This document shows positions 11,083 to 21,547 of a DNA stretch of 64,000 nt, piece after piece (positions within the stretch are counted from its first letter, which is position 1; each line of letters opens with the position of its first letter). The notes beneath the pieces are model-generated. The model was not told the origin of the DNA. It worked only from the letters and a program-made list of their open reading frames with translations, and did not search any database. A program made the position numbers and the translations under genes. Location of the stretch: NCBI GenBank assembly GCA_014529385.2, contig CM043947.1, forward strand, positions 120,540,891-120,604,890, written 5' to 3'. The stretch is from Adiantum capillus-veneris (lineage: Eukaryota > Streptophyta > Polypodiopsida > Polypodiales > Pteridaceae).

Positions 11083-11611
11083 ATGTCTCGTGATTGTGAT
11101 GATGTTTTTGACATAGTTAAAGAGGTTTTGAGTACGTTACCTATTATGCAAGCTCCTGACTGGAAAAAGGAGTTTTATGTTAACCCATCAGTGGGTGATG
11201 ATGCCATTGGATCCATGTTGTTGCAAAAAGGAAAAAAATATCAATATATGAAGCCTGCTCATTATGCTAGCAGATTGAAGACTCCTCATGAAAGAGATTT
11301 TTTTTGAAATTGAATTGGTGATGACTAGTATGGTGTATGCTTGTAGCGATTTAGACATTACTTGTTGCAAAAGTCATTCACCTTTCTCACCAGTTATTCA
11401 TTGCTTCCCCAGCTGTTCAATAATTCAAATATATCACAAACAGTGAAGAAGTGGGTTATTGAGCTTCCAGAGTTTCAGTTTACCTTTTTGGCGAAGGAAA
11501 GTACTCGGGCTACCCTAGCAGATCTTCTCACTTATAAGGATACTCTGGTTTTGGTCAAAGAAGAGGTGGTGCGGAAAAAAAAGTCAAGATTGTTGCCATC
11601 TCTAATGCTTC
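11083..11611 (+). pseudogene. RT-linked RNase H of Tat-type element
   Basis: 'FYVNPSVGDDAIGSMLLQ' and 'HYASRLKTPHERDFF' match the gypsy RNase H that follows RT. After a frame break at about 11305 come 'VKKWVIELPEFQFTFLAKES' and 'TRATLADLLTYKD', the usual end of this domain. It would degrade the RNA strand of the hybrid. Frame breaks near 11307 and 11600 make it non-functional. Confidence 0.8.
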
Positions 11612-11990
11612 ACTACTATACTTTGATGGTTCTTATCGAAGAAGTCATGATGCTGCTTCAGGAGGCATTGTTATTTATAATGCACAAGGGAAGCTTATAA
11701 GGAAGCAAGGACTGAAACTTGATGCTAAAAGTAACAATGAAGCAGAATACATGGATCTTGAAGGTGGTTTGCATATTTTCTTACAATTGGGAATTAGACG
11801 CTTGCAAATTAAAGGAGATGCTTTGTTGGTTGTGAAGCAAGTGTTGGGAGTATGGAATAATAAGAACCCTAAACTGAAGAATTTATGCTTCAAAGTGAAA
11901 GCGTTGTTGCTTGAAGCATGGATTTTGCAGCATACTGAGAGGTCTCAAAATGAAGAAGCTCATGATGCTATCCAAGAGATCACTTGTGTG
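11612..11990 (+). pseudogene. Second (archaeal-type) RNase H of Tat-type element
   Basis: The frame shifted from the preceding domain reads 'LYFDGSYRRSHDAASGG' (first Asp), 'SNNEAEYMDLEGGL' (Glu, 11734-11748), 'IKGDALLVVKQVLG' (second Asp) and 'ERSQNEEAHDA'. These are the catalytic residues of a second RNase H unlike the RT-linked one. A second RNase H just before integrase is diagnostic of the Tat lineage. Residues look intact, but the domain is out of frame with its neighbours. Confidence 0.8.
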
Positions 11991-11999
11991 TTTGTGGTA

Positions 12000-13362
12000 A
12001 AGGCAGATGCTCCTTTATATCATGGGAGGGAAATCTTATCAAAGGAAGTGGATTTTCTATTGATAGGTGTTCTACCTAAAGGTTTACCATCTTATAAAAA
12101 GTATGCGTTCATAAGGAAAGCCAAGAAAGACAAAATGCTTGATGATATGCTTTACATGAAAGGAGATGATTTAGTTTTGTGTCGTGTGCCTTGGAAATAT
12201 GAAATTTATAAAACCCTAGAAGAAAATCATGAGGAATCTTGTGGAGGCCATTTTGCTATGAAGATCATGTTGCATAAGGTCTTGCAAGAAGGTTTATATG
12301 GCCAAGTATTCAACGAGATGTTAATCATTGCCTTGTTAGAGGATGGGAAAGAGAATTTTAAAGCCTGAATTGCGAAAGACAATTCTAGCTTTTGACATGT
12401 TTGAGAAATGGGGTCTTGATGCCATTGGATCCTTACCTAGGACTAACAAAAGAAATGCTTACATCTTGACAACAATGGATTATTTGTCACGATGGGCAGA
12501 AGCGAAGGCTGTCAAACAGATTACCAGTAAAGAGATGGGGAAATTTGTTTATGAGTACATATGTTGCAAATTTGGTGTGCCACTAGAGCTACTTTCTGAT
12601 AGAGGACCAGGATTTAGAATAGAGTTGTTTGATTTCTTATGCGAAAAGCTCAATATACAACATAGGTACAATTCTCCCTATTATCCACAATGCAATGGTC
12701 TTAATGAAAGGTTCAATGGAGAGTTGGTAAAGATCTCGACAAAGATGACTTAGACACATGGGAAGACTTAGGATTCAGAGTTGCCTTGTGCGTTATGGGG
12801 CTACACAACTGCTATCAAAATGAGCATAGGATTTTCCCCTTACCACTTGGTTTATGGCAAGGAAGCTTTATTGCCCATTGAAGTGGAAATTCCTGCTCTC
12901 AAGTTGTTGTCATTGGAAGATGAGGAGCAAACAAATGCATAGCTAAAAAGGTTAATTGGATTTACAATGCTTGCAATTAGATAGAGTTTTAGCTTTGAGT
13001 TACTATGAGGAAGTGGCAAAGAAGGTTCAACTAAAAGCCAATGAATGCGTGGAGGAGAAGAAAATTGAAAAGGGTGATTTGGTGTTGCGATATAATAGTA
13101 AGTTGGACAATACCTTTCAGAAGAAGTTTCAAATCAAATGGGAGGATCCTTTTACTATTGCGAATAAAGTTGGTAATGGCACATATTAGTTGACTGATTT
13201 GGGCGATGCACATCATAAATATCGTGTTAATGGTTATAGATTGAAAAAGTATCTGGCGCGTTTGATGACAATTGTGACATATAAAATGTTATCAATGGAG
13301 GGAGACAATGTTGAGACACTTGAGGATGTAGATGAGGTTTTTGGGGATGAAATTCAGTAATT
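12000..13362 (+). pseudogene. Integrase of Tat-type element, frameshifted
   Basis: The N-terminal zinc-binding region is partial ('EESCGGHFAMK', about 12231-12262) and loses its second Cys pair through a local deletion near 12330. The catalytic core is well kept: 'WGLDAIGSLP' (Asp), 'LSDRGPGFRIELF' (Asp) and 'NGLNERFNGEL' (Glu), at 12415-12726. After a stop at 12751 come 'GFSPYHLVYGKEALLPIE', 'KKIEKGDLVLRYNSK' and 'FQIKWEDPF', the C-terminal DNA-binding module. It would insert the cDNA. Stops at about 12940 and 13187 add to the decay. Confidence 0.85.
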
Positions 13363-13403
13363 GTTCACCCTAGGGACCTCTGCTTGTGATGAATGACTAA
13401 GCA

Positions 13404-13420
13404 GGAAAGGGGGGTTGGCA
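13404..13420 (+). other. Polypurine tract of Tat-type element
   Basis: AGGAAAGGGGGGTTGG, five bases before the 3' LTR, is the expected plus-strand primer site. Confidence 0.8.
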
Positions 13421-13425
13421 AGCTA

Positions 13426-14660
13426 TGTCATGCATTTTCTGGGTGAAAATAAAGTCACTGATCTATGCTAAAAAGCTTCCCACTAGCCTCGAGTACATAT
13501 GTGTATATAGTGGTTTGAGTCTCAAGAGTGCTCTTATAAAAATTCATGTACAAAGGCTTGGTTTTGCTAAGTTATTTGCTGAAGTTTTGGGTTGATTGAA
13601 CTTTCAAAATATGGTTTTCAATGAGCATTTTTAGTTGTTCTTGATAGCTTGTGAATCGGACTCATACATCATGAGTTGCATGCATTTGAAGTGGCGGTTC
13701 CTTACTTAGGAAGTGGTTGTGGATGCATGCGAGGAAAGGCAAGTGGGCCAATTTGATGGATTTAATTAGAAATGATGTGGTTGAGGATTTTATGAGATAG
13801 CCGAAGTGATAAGCTCCGAGCTGTGCTTTACGACGTCGTATTTGATACTCGGAGTCATCCGTCATGCCTCCGCCAAGATTGCTCGGTGTGGGGAGCAAAA
13901 CATGAAATTTGTATACTTAGGTGGGGAGGTGGGAGGATGGTGCCAAGTGGAATGGAGTAATCCCACATGGAGGGGGAGCAAGTGGAAAATGGGGGGTATA
14001 AGGGGGGGAGTGAGTACCCCCTAAGGTTGAATCAAAGGGGGTAATGAAGCTCTCTTGCCTTGCCCATGGGGAGTCGTGGACTTTGGGGGAGAAAGGGGCG
14101 CCCATTATCAGTTCACACACCCTGCCGAGGCGCCTGGTCAAGGTTTTGGTCCCCTAGACACTTCCCCCTACCCCTTTCCTTGGTCAAAAAGTGACCGACA
14201 TGCCATTTTTTACTCAAATAAGGCCCAAAATGAGCCAATTAAAAGGGGCCTACAAGGAGAGTCATGTCAGCTAAGAGGAGAGAGAAAATACCTTGGGATA
14301 AGAACCGAAAAATCCCCTATTTTAACAGTTGCAAATCTCTGCATACCCTTTTTGCTTACAGAGACTAGTTTTTTTGGAGCTTTTGAGAGATACCCTATCT
14401 TCAAAAGCTTGTAACTCTCTCGTCTGTTGTCGAAATCAAGCATATGGATACGCTACGGAGGTCTACACGACACAAGATTTGTATTTATGGTCTCAATTTT
14501 CAGTAATTTTAATCATGGTTTAGGTTAGATCCGTTTCCCGTCCGACTCTGCAAGTGTTCGACATAGGTGTTTTCTGCAGCTTTATGGTGTTTCTTTCTGA
14601 CGGTGTGGTGTGTGCAAGGATATAGAGGTTCTCATTTTCCTTCTTGTTTGCACGCTAACA
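13426..14660 (+). repeat. 3' LTR of Tat-type element
   Basis: Matches the 5' LTR at 6711-7914 and ends CTAACA. The next bases, ACGT, duplicate those before the 5' LTR, and the helicase frame resumes immediately. Confidence 0.9.
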
Positions 14661-15655
14661 ACGTCATGCTTTGTGGCGACCTTTGCAAAGCTATCCTTGT
14701 GAAAGACTCTTGGATATTCACAAGCAAGCAACCTCTTGTTGAGGCAATCACACCTTCCTACTGGCGTGGATTCCCCGAATGTTACGAGCTAACAATCACG
14801 ATGAGGTAGACCGATCAACAATTTGTAGAGGTGCTTAACCAAATGAGAATTGGTTCCCACACCAACAACGACCTTGCATTCATTAACAACTCCTTCCATA
14901 GAGAGTTGCCTACTAACATAACCATCTCACATCTATTCTACTCTATCAAGGCAAAGAATACGCACAATGAAAAGGTTATCACACAATTGTCAGGCAAGCC
15001 ACACATATTCAAAGCAATTTACAATCACGCCACTACTTGCAGCAAAACGATAGCTATTCCATTAGATGCCAAGCAAACTGCAAGACTTCAAGCAACATTG
15101 CGCTTGAAGCTAGGCCTAGTGGTCGTGCTATGCGCTGGAAATCTAGACATTCTCCACGACCTTGTCAATGGGGTAGAATTTACAAGCTCTGGACCACATT
15201 CTCAAGCACGACCTTCCTTTGGATTCATTTTGCCAATCCCCATATAGAAAAAAAAGAAAGATACAAACACAGCTATCTCCTCACCCCTCTCACATCACCT
15301 AGCTGGATGCCAATTCTTCACATAACCCGTGAATTCCGGTTGGGAAAAACCACTTCAACACCCTCACACGGAAGAAATTCCTAGTTTAACCTGCCGCAGC
15401 TGGCACAATTCCTCAATCGCAAGGACTTACACTCAACACATTGGCTTTTAGCCCCAATGGCATTAGTTCTCATGGGTTCATCTACACTGCTCTCACATGC
15501 ATTCATGACACTGCAAATCTGTACTTGGTAGACATGTTGCTTCCCGACAACATTCATGTCAACCCATGTGTCCTCAAAGAGCTCCATAGATTGAGAATAG
15601 AAGCAGCTTATGTTCCGATCCAAAAGCAACTGCACCTGCACCAAGAAACACATTA
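14661..15655 (+). pseudogene. Helentron-type Pif1 helicase, downstream piece
   Basis: The helicase resumes in phase after the inserted element. It reads 'VMLCGD' (motif III), 'ECYELTITMR', an in-frame TAG at 14807, 'TDQQFVEVLNQMRIG', 'HLFYSIKAKN', 'LVVVLCAGNLDILHDLVNG' (about 15115-15175), a frameshift near 15190, 'FLWIHFANPHI' with 'WMPILHITREFRLGKTT', another shift, then 'SQGLTLNTLAFSP' (15417-15455, usual KSQG) and 'NLYLVDMLLPDNIHVNPCVL'. These are the ordered C-terminal motifs of Helitron Pif1 helicases. The endonuclease domain follows in the same frame. Confidence 0.88.
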
Positions 15656-16258
15656 CATTGTGGAATCACTCAACATCGTCTCTTTCAGAAAACATGCCGA
15701 TGACATCATTCACGACAAAAGCCTGATGTCCTCGGAACTACATGAGACAACCATTCCAGGATTCCACAACATATCCTCATCAAAACTACACGGCATCTCA
15801 AGTCTCCATAAAAGCAACCTAGCGCCTACACATATGCATAAATCAAACACTTGCAACAATCCATGGAACTTTCCATTTCACCAACATGCGCAAGATAACA
15901 ATTTTTACCAACATGCGCAAGCTAACAATCGTCTCTACAGAGCGTCGACATCATCGCTACCTGAATTCTTTGAGAGCATCTCAAACCTCCTCGATTCTAC
16001 CCATAGCACGTGACCACTGGTTGTAATGGGAGACTTCAACATTGATGCACTTGATCAAGGCAACACATACAAAACACTTTCTACCCTCCCTCACCAGCAC
16101 GGACTTCACCAAATGGTCAACCATTCAACCACACTTCACAACTTTGTGCTAGACCATGTATAGATCAATACCAATCTAATAGAAACCCTCTCCGGAACTC
16201 TCTACAACCACTGGTATGACCACTCCACAACATATCTGCTCCTCCCAAAAGATTGACC
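15656..16258 (+). pseudogene. EEP (apurinic-like) endonuclease domain fused to Helentron helicase
   Basis: Directly after the helicase, 'VESLNIVSFRKHADDIIHD' and 'SELHETTIPGFHN' resemble the opening of an exonuclease-endonuclease-phosphatase fold, with the Glu of its second motif. After a stop at 16011, 'VVMGDFNID' (GDFN at 16029-16040) and 'LDHV' (16149-16160, followed by a stop) are its central motifs. 'YDHSTTYLLL' near the end matches the final conserved Asp-His. In Helitron-like elements a C-terminal endonuclease of this type defines the Helentron/Helitron2 group. Stops show it is dead. Assignment rests on motif order and position. Confidence 0.78.
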
Positions 16259-17489
16259 TCATGTTGCCTTCTGTGGGACATCATGAGTCCTCACCTTGTT
16301 TTGTTTGAAAAATGTCTCAATTCATTTAAAAGCCTTTAATGCATTTGTTTGTACCTTGAAGCTAACTTAACTCACCAAAAACCAAATTTATAGCTCCATA
16401 AATTCTTCTATTGGTGGTTGAGAATATTGCCAAGGGAATTTCCAAGGCTATATTCTTGGAACTTGAAAGGATTGAAAGGACTACATCACTTTTGGACAAC
16501 ATAAGTGGTCCTTAGTAAAAGGTTGGACTTTGGGTGCATCTTTGGACCATTGGTGGATAAACCTTACGGACTACGGCCACATGACAAGCAAATGATAATA
16601 ACATTTTATTATTATTATTATCTTTAAGCTCGTGTGAGAGGGTGTTGACATTTGTGTACCTCTGTCTTTAAAGAGAAGCATTAAGTATTGTGTACATTAT
16701 TTTTTATGCCTTTAAAATATATTGTAATTCAAATAGTTCATTGTTACATCTTTTTTCATAAACATAATATTTTATTGTGATACCACATGTTTAAAAGTAC
16801 GTGTCACTTTCTATTTTTCTCTCTCACAATTTCACAAAGAAGCTTTTTATTATGAAATCTTCTCAATAGCCTTAAGTAGGCAATAATGAAATTTCACCCT
16901 GTTTGAAAGTGTAAAAGTTAAAGTATATAAGGACAATATGTAAGAGAGCTAGATGTTGATATATTCTCTTTTGAAGCACCCATTTTTTTCTTTTTAGGTT
17001 TATGGATATCAACCAATAAAGTATCAAAGGTCTGATAAGATAAGGTCCATATAATTTCTTTTTTCACATGCTCTGTATTGATCAAGATTGTACTACTACC
17101 ACATTGCAACCCTGGTAGTAGTACAAGGCACATCATGTGTTTTTGAGGATATTTGTACATCCCTTCTGAGTTAATACAGTTCCACTCAAGATTGTGAATA
17201 TGGAAAAAGAAAAAGATTGTACTACTACAATCTGGAACTCCCAACATAGTCACGAATCTATCTTGTGAAATGATTATTTCAAATTTATTGAGTAAAACAC
17301 CAATTCAATGAATGTACATGTTTTGATATGGATAGCAAAATATTATGGACTTGTATAAATATTAGAATTGTCTCTTATTCAAACACATCTCCTCAATTTG
17401 ACGTAGTCTTCCTCTATAAAAGTTTTGTTTTTACTTTGATAACTTGGAAAGGGTTGGTTATGCAATTCAGTGAATTTTTTTGCCATACT
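16259..17489. other. Intergenic, A+T-rich, no gene recognised
   Basis: Beyond the Helentron gene nothing codes. An ATT run occurs at about 16602-16622, and short complementary phrases ('tactactacca' / 'tggtagtagta') lie at 17094-17122. The Helentron 3' terminus could lie here but was not identified. Confidence 0.4.
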
Positions 17490-17716
17490 AACAAATGTGA
17501 TGCTAGTAATTTAGTGAGTAATTTTTTTTATAAAAATAAGCACAAAGTAACCTCATATTATTTATGAACACATTTAGTTTGTAAACTGACTTGACAAGTG
17601 ATCAAAATATTGCTGCAAGAGTTAAGAAAAAGAAATTATAGTAAGTAATAAGTTGGCTATTCTAACTAAACCCTTCACTAAACTATATCTGAAGATTAGC
17701 TTCAAATGCTAGGGGA
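17490..17716 (+). pseudogene. Possible Copia RNase H tail
   Basis: One frame gives 'CDASNLVSNFFYKNKHK', resembling the Copia RNase H segment around 'NP.FH.RTKH'. Another gives 'NKLAILTKPFTK' at about 17655-17690, resembling 'QLADILTKPL' at the end of Copia pol. Spacing needs a frameshift, so this is weak. The nearby 17815-17872 repeat is consistent with a downstream LTR. Confidence 0.3.
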
Positions 17717-17814
17717 TTTAAATGCGCCCACTATGGTTCAACCCCTATGACATGCATATGTTGGTTTGTGGGTGCAAAATTTTGTAAAATTAGCTAATGC
17801 AAGCATCATATTGC

Positions 17815-17872
17815 AAAAAGAAAGAAGAAGATTTGGCTAATGATAAAAGGATATAGATTTATTTTGAAAATG
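17815..17872 (-). repeat. 56-bp block shared in inverse with 51598-51655 and 51767-51822
   Basis: The stretch from 'aagaaagaagaagatttggc' to 'gatttattttgaaaatgt' is the exact reverse complement, by eye, of two copies near 51.6-51.8 kb. It is probably part of an LTR of an unclassified element, possibly the Copia relic just upstream. Confidence 0.75.
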
Positions 17873-18521
17873 TTTAATTTCGAGCGAGAAAAGAAACGAG
17901 CAAGTCCCTGAGCAATAAATTTATTTGTGAAACAAATCTATGTGTGTTAATGTCCAGTCTAGTAATGACTCTAATTGTGGTTTCCAAGGAAGCCTTCCCT
18001 CTTTGGGAACCGTGATGAATTGCATGACTACATAATTAAATGCCCTCATTGTTTCATTTTCTAACTTTTATGTGTATGAGACATGCACTTTTATTCGTCC
18101 AAATTGAATAACGTGAATTCATGATACCCTCATAAATGTTTAAAACACATAAGCTATTTTGAACAACTGCCAAAATGGCTCCATGGTGTCGGGGACCCAT
18201 TTCGACACAGTTGTCCGACTTCTTGAACATGCACGAGAGCCTTTTTTTAAATATAAATGTGATCAAATATGCAACACACATTTTGAAAATACATATAAAT
18301 AGTGAGAATCTTTTAGAGATGTTCCATGAGAGGTAGGATCAAGCAAAAGTGGACAAGCACAACTGCAACCCACCATTGGTAGTAGAAAGGTTGTGCAGTC
18401 CTAGTCGTCGCTAGTTGAGGACAATAGCAACACCAATTCAAGATGGTCAGTGAAAATGAAAGGGCCGCAAATGGGGATGAGGGAGGCATGTCGAGGCATT
18501 CTTTTTCACATGGTGCTCTCA

Positions 18522-18600
18522 CTCTAGGAGTGTGCCTAAGTGGTCTCGCAACCCCAAAACTTTGGGGTTCGACCCTCCCCCGGAATTTTGTGTAAGGATC
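18522..18600 (+). mobile_element. Possible tRNA-derived SINE head
   Basis: 'GTGCCTAAGTGGT' resembles a Pol III A box, and 'GGTTCGACCCT' (about 18568-18578) a B box, with spacing near that of a tRNA gene. The stretch between ('aaccccaaaactttggggtt') forms a stem. It does not fold into a full tRNA, so a SINE head is the better guess. No poly(A) tail or target duplication was identified. Confidence 0.3.
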
Positions 18601-18904
18601 AGCTACATATGAGATCATGAGAGATGAGAAATGGGATCTTACGGATTCCTATGATTAAATCTACACTTAGATCTAGTAAGTGTGTGGAATCTAGTTTTGA
18701 CAACTTGCTCATTTTATATAAAAAAACAAAAAATATATAGCAGTAGCATCCGATCCCATTGCAATAGCGCTCAAATTCTCCATCGCCGAAAGTGGTGCCG
18801 CCCAGTGCTAAAATCGGTATACGCTAGCATGTATTGGTCTCGCTTACAATCACAAAGTCTATAGGAAGACCATGTGCTAGAAGAAAATCGGGATGCAATG
18901 TATT

Positions 18905-19085
18905 TAACCTTCTGAAAATTTTAAATCTCGATTAAATTTTGAGATTGCTTTTGAGAAATCGGGAAAATTTACACAAGTTTTAGTGTAATTACCGGCAAAA
19001 GCTTCAAATTTTGACCTAAAAGCCGATAGAATTTTAAGCTTGTCCTTATTTTCACCGGTTAGTAAAAAGTATTTTTCTAGCCGTA
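18905..19085. repeat. Dispersed repeat shared with 56035-56200
   Basis: Shared phrases in the same order and orientation: 'aaatc(t/c)cgatta.attttgag', 'gaaa.tttacacaag', 'attaccggcaaaag' and 'tccttattttcac', followed by a 'tatttttctag' end. It is non-coding and of unknown class. Confidence 0.6.
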
Positions 19086-19132
19086 CTCGGGCCCGCTGAA
19101 GTTGATAATATGTTTATAAATAAAGATTCGAA

Positions 19133-19181
19133 AGCCTGCTGGAACTGGTCCGCGCCGCCGCGGACTAGTTCTAACAGGTTT
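19133..19181. repeat. 48-bp imperfect palindrome, copy 1
   Basis: 'GCCTGCTGGAACTGGTCCGC' and its inverted partner ending 'TAACAGGTT' pair at 18 of 22 positions around a GC-rich centre. It is the same family as the palindrome at 19312. The mismatches are all transitions, consistent with decay of a once perfect palindrome. Confidence 0.75.
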
Positions 19182-19311
19182 CAGAAGGATTGGAGAGGGG
19201 CAGTTGGAGAGGGGCGCGACGATCGCAAACGGCAAAACCTGGCACTTCTCTCTAACTCTCTCCCATTACTACTATGCAGCTTTGAAAGCTTCAAATATAT
19301 AGTGCTTGTTG

Positions 19312-19359
19312 AACCTGTTGGAACTGGTCCGCGCCGGCGCGGACTGGTTCCAACAGGTT
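19312..19359. repeat. 48-bp near-perfect palindrome, copy 2
   Basis: 24-bp arms starting AACCTGTTGGAAC and ending GTTCCAACAGGTT meet at the centre GTCCGCGCCGGCGCGGAC, which is fully self-complementary. Only two mismatches are seen. It lies 178 bp from copy 1. It could be the two ends of a small foldback element or a symmetric binding site. Confidence 0.85.
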
Positions 19360-19774
19360 TCCCATGAAGCTTCAATATGCTCTACCTCTGATTACTGGTG
19401 GACGTATTCAGTATCGACCACCCTGCATCTACTCCGATGGCTTCTTCACCCAAAGGCCTCATAGCCTCATTGGCCGATGAGATGCCTAGACGAGCATCAC
19501 TACACAGCTTTGAACGGCGGAAGGCGCAGTTGGAGGTGCTGATCCTATGTCTGCTAGGCAAGCGCAAAATAAAACTCTGTCATGCTCTTAAGAAGCCATG
19601 ATCACATCGTACGGTCACTAGCGAGGGCAAAGAAGCTGCTTGCGTGTTTAACTCCATGTGATAGAGATGGACACGGATGTCTGGTATGGCCATGATGCAT
19701 CGACAAGAAAGATCAGCTAGACAGAATACGCACAGCATGAGGGAGAGGGTGTGTGTCTGCTTATGCCGCCAAAA

Positions 19775-19776
<2 letters not shown>

Positions 19777-19819
<43 letters not shown>
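19777..19819. repeat. (GA)n microsatellite
   Basis: Uninterrupted GA run of about 43 bp. A second run lies at 20034-20078. Confidence 0.95.
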
Positions 19820-19821
<2 letters not shown>

Positions 19822-20030
19822 CCTGGCCAGCTAAGAACGAGCCACAGAGAGAGAGCTGATGGCGATGATGTATGGCGATGGGGGAGGGCCTTTGGCGCTT
19901 TGGGAGGGTGGCGGCGCCAAGCTGCTACCCTCATAATAATAATTAAAAAATCCATTTTTTCTCTATTAAAAAACTTTCATGGGCTTGTTCCCGCAATCAA
20001 GGGTGGAAAAAGTTCTCCGGGACTGGTGCA

Positions 20031-20033
<3 letters not shown>

Positions 20034-20078
<45 letters not shown>
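20034..20078. repeat. (GA)n microsatellite
   Basis: Uninterrupted GA run of about 45 bp. Confidence 0.95.
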
Positions 20079-20079
<1 letters not shown>

Positions 20080-20143
20080 AGATTTGGAAATTTTCTCATG
20101 TAAGAAAACGGAGTCTTTTCAGTGTTCTTCATACAATGCATAA

Positions 20144-20278
20144 CATCATGAGCTTCTGCTCGAGAGGCACAACATACCTAGCTAGGTACGATTGGGGGCA
20201 GGTCGGGCCGGGGGGCCCAATCGTACCTAGCTAGGTATGCAGTGCCTCTCGAGCAAAAGCTCATGATGTCGAGGTAAG
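20144..20278. repeat. Long near-perfect hairpin (53-bp arms)
   Basis: The left arm, 20144-20196, begins CATCATGAGCTTCTGCTCGA. The right arm, 20226-20278 or close to it, is its reverse complement ending GCTCATGATG. Three mismatches are seen in 53 bp, with a short G+C-rich loop between. Each arm also contains the small palindrome TACCTAGCTAGGTA. It may be a microRNA-like or siRNA-generating foldback or a foldback transposon; the sequence alone does not decide. Confidence 0.85.
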
Positions 20279-20669
20279 TCAGAATGTGGGAATTATTGTG
20301 AGAATTTGTCCAAAACTTCTTGTGAGAGAAGATCGTAGTACTTAGTATTCGGGACAAACCATTTTCCCAATTATACAAAATTCCTTTTCTTGAATTTGTC
20401 AAGAGGATTTTTTATAAAAAATAAGGTTGTTTTTTCAAATTTTCACACTATTTTTCTCTATTTTGGGGCGGCATTTCTCCTTTTCCGCTTGCCTTCAACC
20501 GGCATTTTTGAAATTGAAACGACACGATATTAAGATGAGAAAAATGGGCCAAGGGCTATTATTGGCACATGGGGACACATTTGGTGTTGCTTTCAATCAA
20601 TTTTCACGCAAGGGGCTACTAAAAAATTTGAGCCATTTTAAGGGTTTATCTCCAAGATTTGACGTCACA

Positions 20670-20735
20670 CAGAGGTGATTCCCACATGTCTACACTGACT
20701 AGGCAACCTGCTCGCAGGTTCGAGACCAATTTTCC
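20670..20735 (+). mobile_element. Possible Pol III/SINE-like segment
   Basis: 'GGTTCGAGACC' matches a Pol III B box and is preceded by the stem ACCTGCTCGCAGGT. A weak A-box candidate lies about 25 bp upstream. It may be a relative of the segment at 18522, but similarity outside the box is low. Confidence 0.2.
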
Positions 20736-21547
20736 TCCATCAATTTAGCTTAGATCTATGAGGGGAAAACTAGCTTTTATCTAAGGAAAGGACACTTGAT
20801 CACTTTGACAATATTTTGTTTGGCCAAGGACTTCATATTTGACATAAATTGATGAGAGGGCTCTCTACCGATCTAAGGACCAGAGGCTCATCACTGATCT
20901 AACAACTATCCACTGATCTAAGTCACAAAAAGGGAGTCGGCCTACTTTGTCTTATAATTTTTATTTCTCTTCGTGCATGTAGATTTTTAAAAAATCTAAA
21001 AACAATTAAAAATTGAGAAAAATTTCTTTAAAAAGTGTTGCATTTGCTCATAGCAATCCATAGAGGGGGAAACCACATGTTATTTAGGTTTGGAACAACC
21101 CTAGCATCGGGTTCAAAAGTTCCTTCAAGAGCATTCGCCCGTAGAAATCGAGACATGGCTTAACCCAAGTTGGGTTGATCCAATACCCAAAGAACATAGT
21201 GCCCTTGAGTCTGAAGAAAATTCCACGTGTGACACCTCTTCCACGGAATCCACCACAAGGTTCCATGGTAGCGAAGTTTATTAGATAGCTAGAGATACTT
21301 TATGACATGGAATTTTCTTAGGGCCTCAACATGTAAGGAGGTTTGAGATTTTGAAGCCTCCTCTGCTTTGTGGTAATTTTAGATGTACGACCTTTTTGTG
21401 TTGTGGTTCTAGTCGAATCCAGCATGGACATGATTATTTTCTTCAATATATCTTACACTTGCATCAATTTTTCAAGGGTGCTGCACATATTTGCTCAGTA
21501 ATTAGCTTTGCTCAATTTTCTTTGCTCGTTGATTGGAAAGCCCCGTC
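20736..21547. other. Intergenic, no gene recognised
   Basis: No protein motif or repeat is seen. The phrase 'gatctaa' recurs between about 20870 and 20930. The stretch ends where the inverted satellite array starts. Confidence 0.4.

Larger units (their letters stand above)
6711..14660 (+). mobile_element. Ty3/gypsy LTR retrotransposon, Tat-type (dual RNase H), decayed
   Basis: A complete structural unit: 5' LTR 6711-7914, primer site, gag, zinc knuckle, protease, RT, RNase H, second RNase H, integrase, purine tract and 3' LTR 13426-14660. Both LTRs begin TGTCA.GCATTTT and end ..CTAACA. ACGT stands immediately before (6707-6710) and after (14661-14664) the element. The RT/RNase H/second-RNase H/integrase order is characteristic of the plant Tat lineage. 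All reading frames are broken and the RT active site is deleted. It inserted into a Helentron helicase gene. Confidence 0.9.

Noticed and set aside
10414-13362. Endogenous plant pararetrovirus
   Set aside because: An integrase core, LTRs, primer site and polypurine tract are present and no movement protein is seen, so it is an LTR retrotransposon.
18522-18600. Functional tRNA gene
   Set aside because: B-box-like and A-box-like sequences are present, but no acceptor stem or anticodon arm can be folded.
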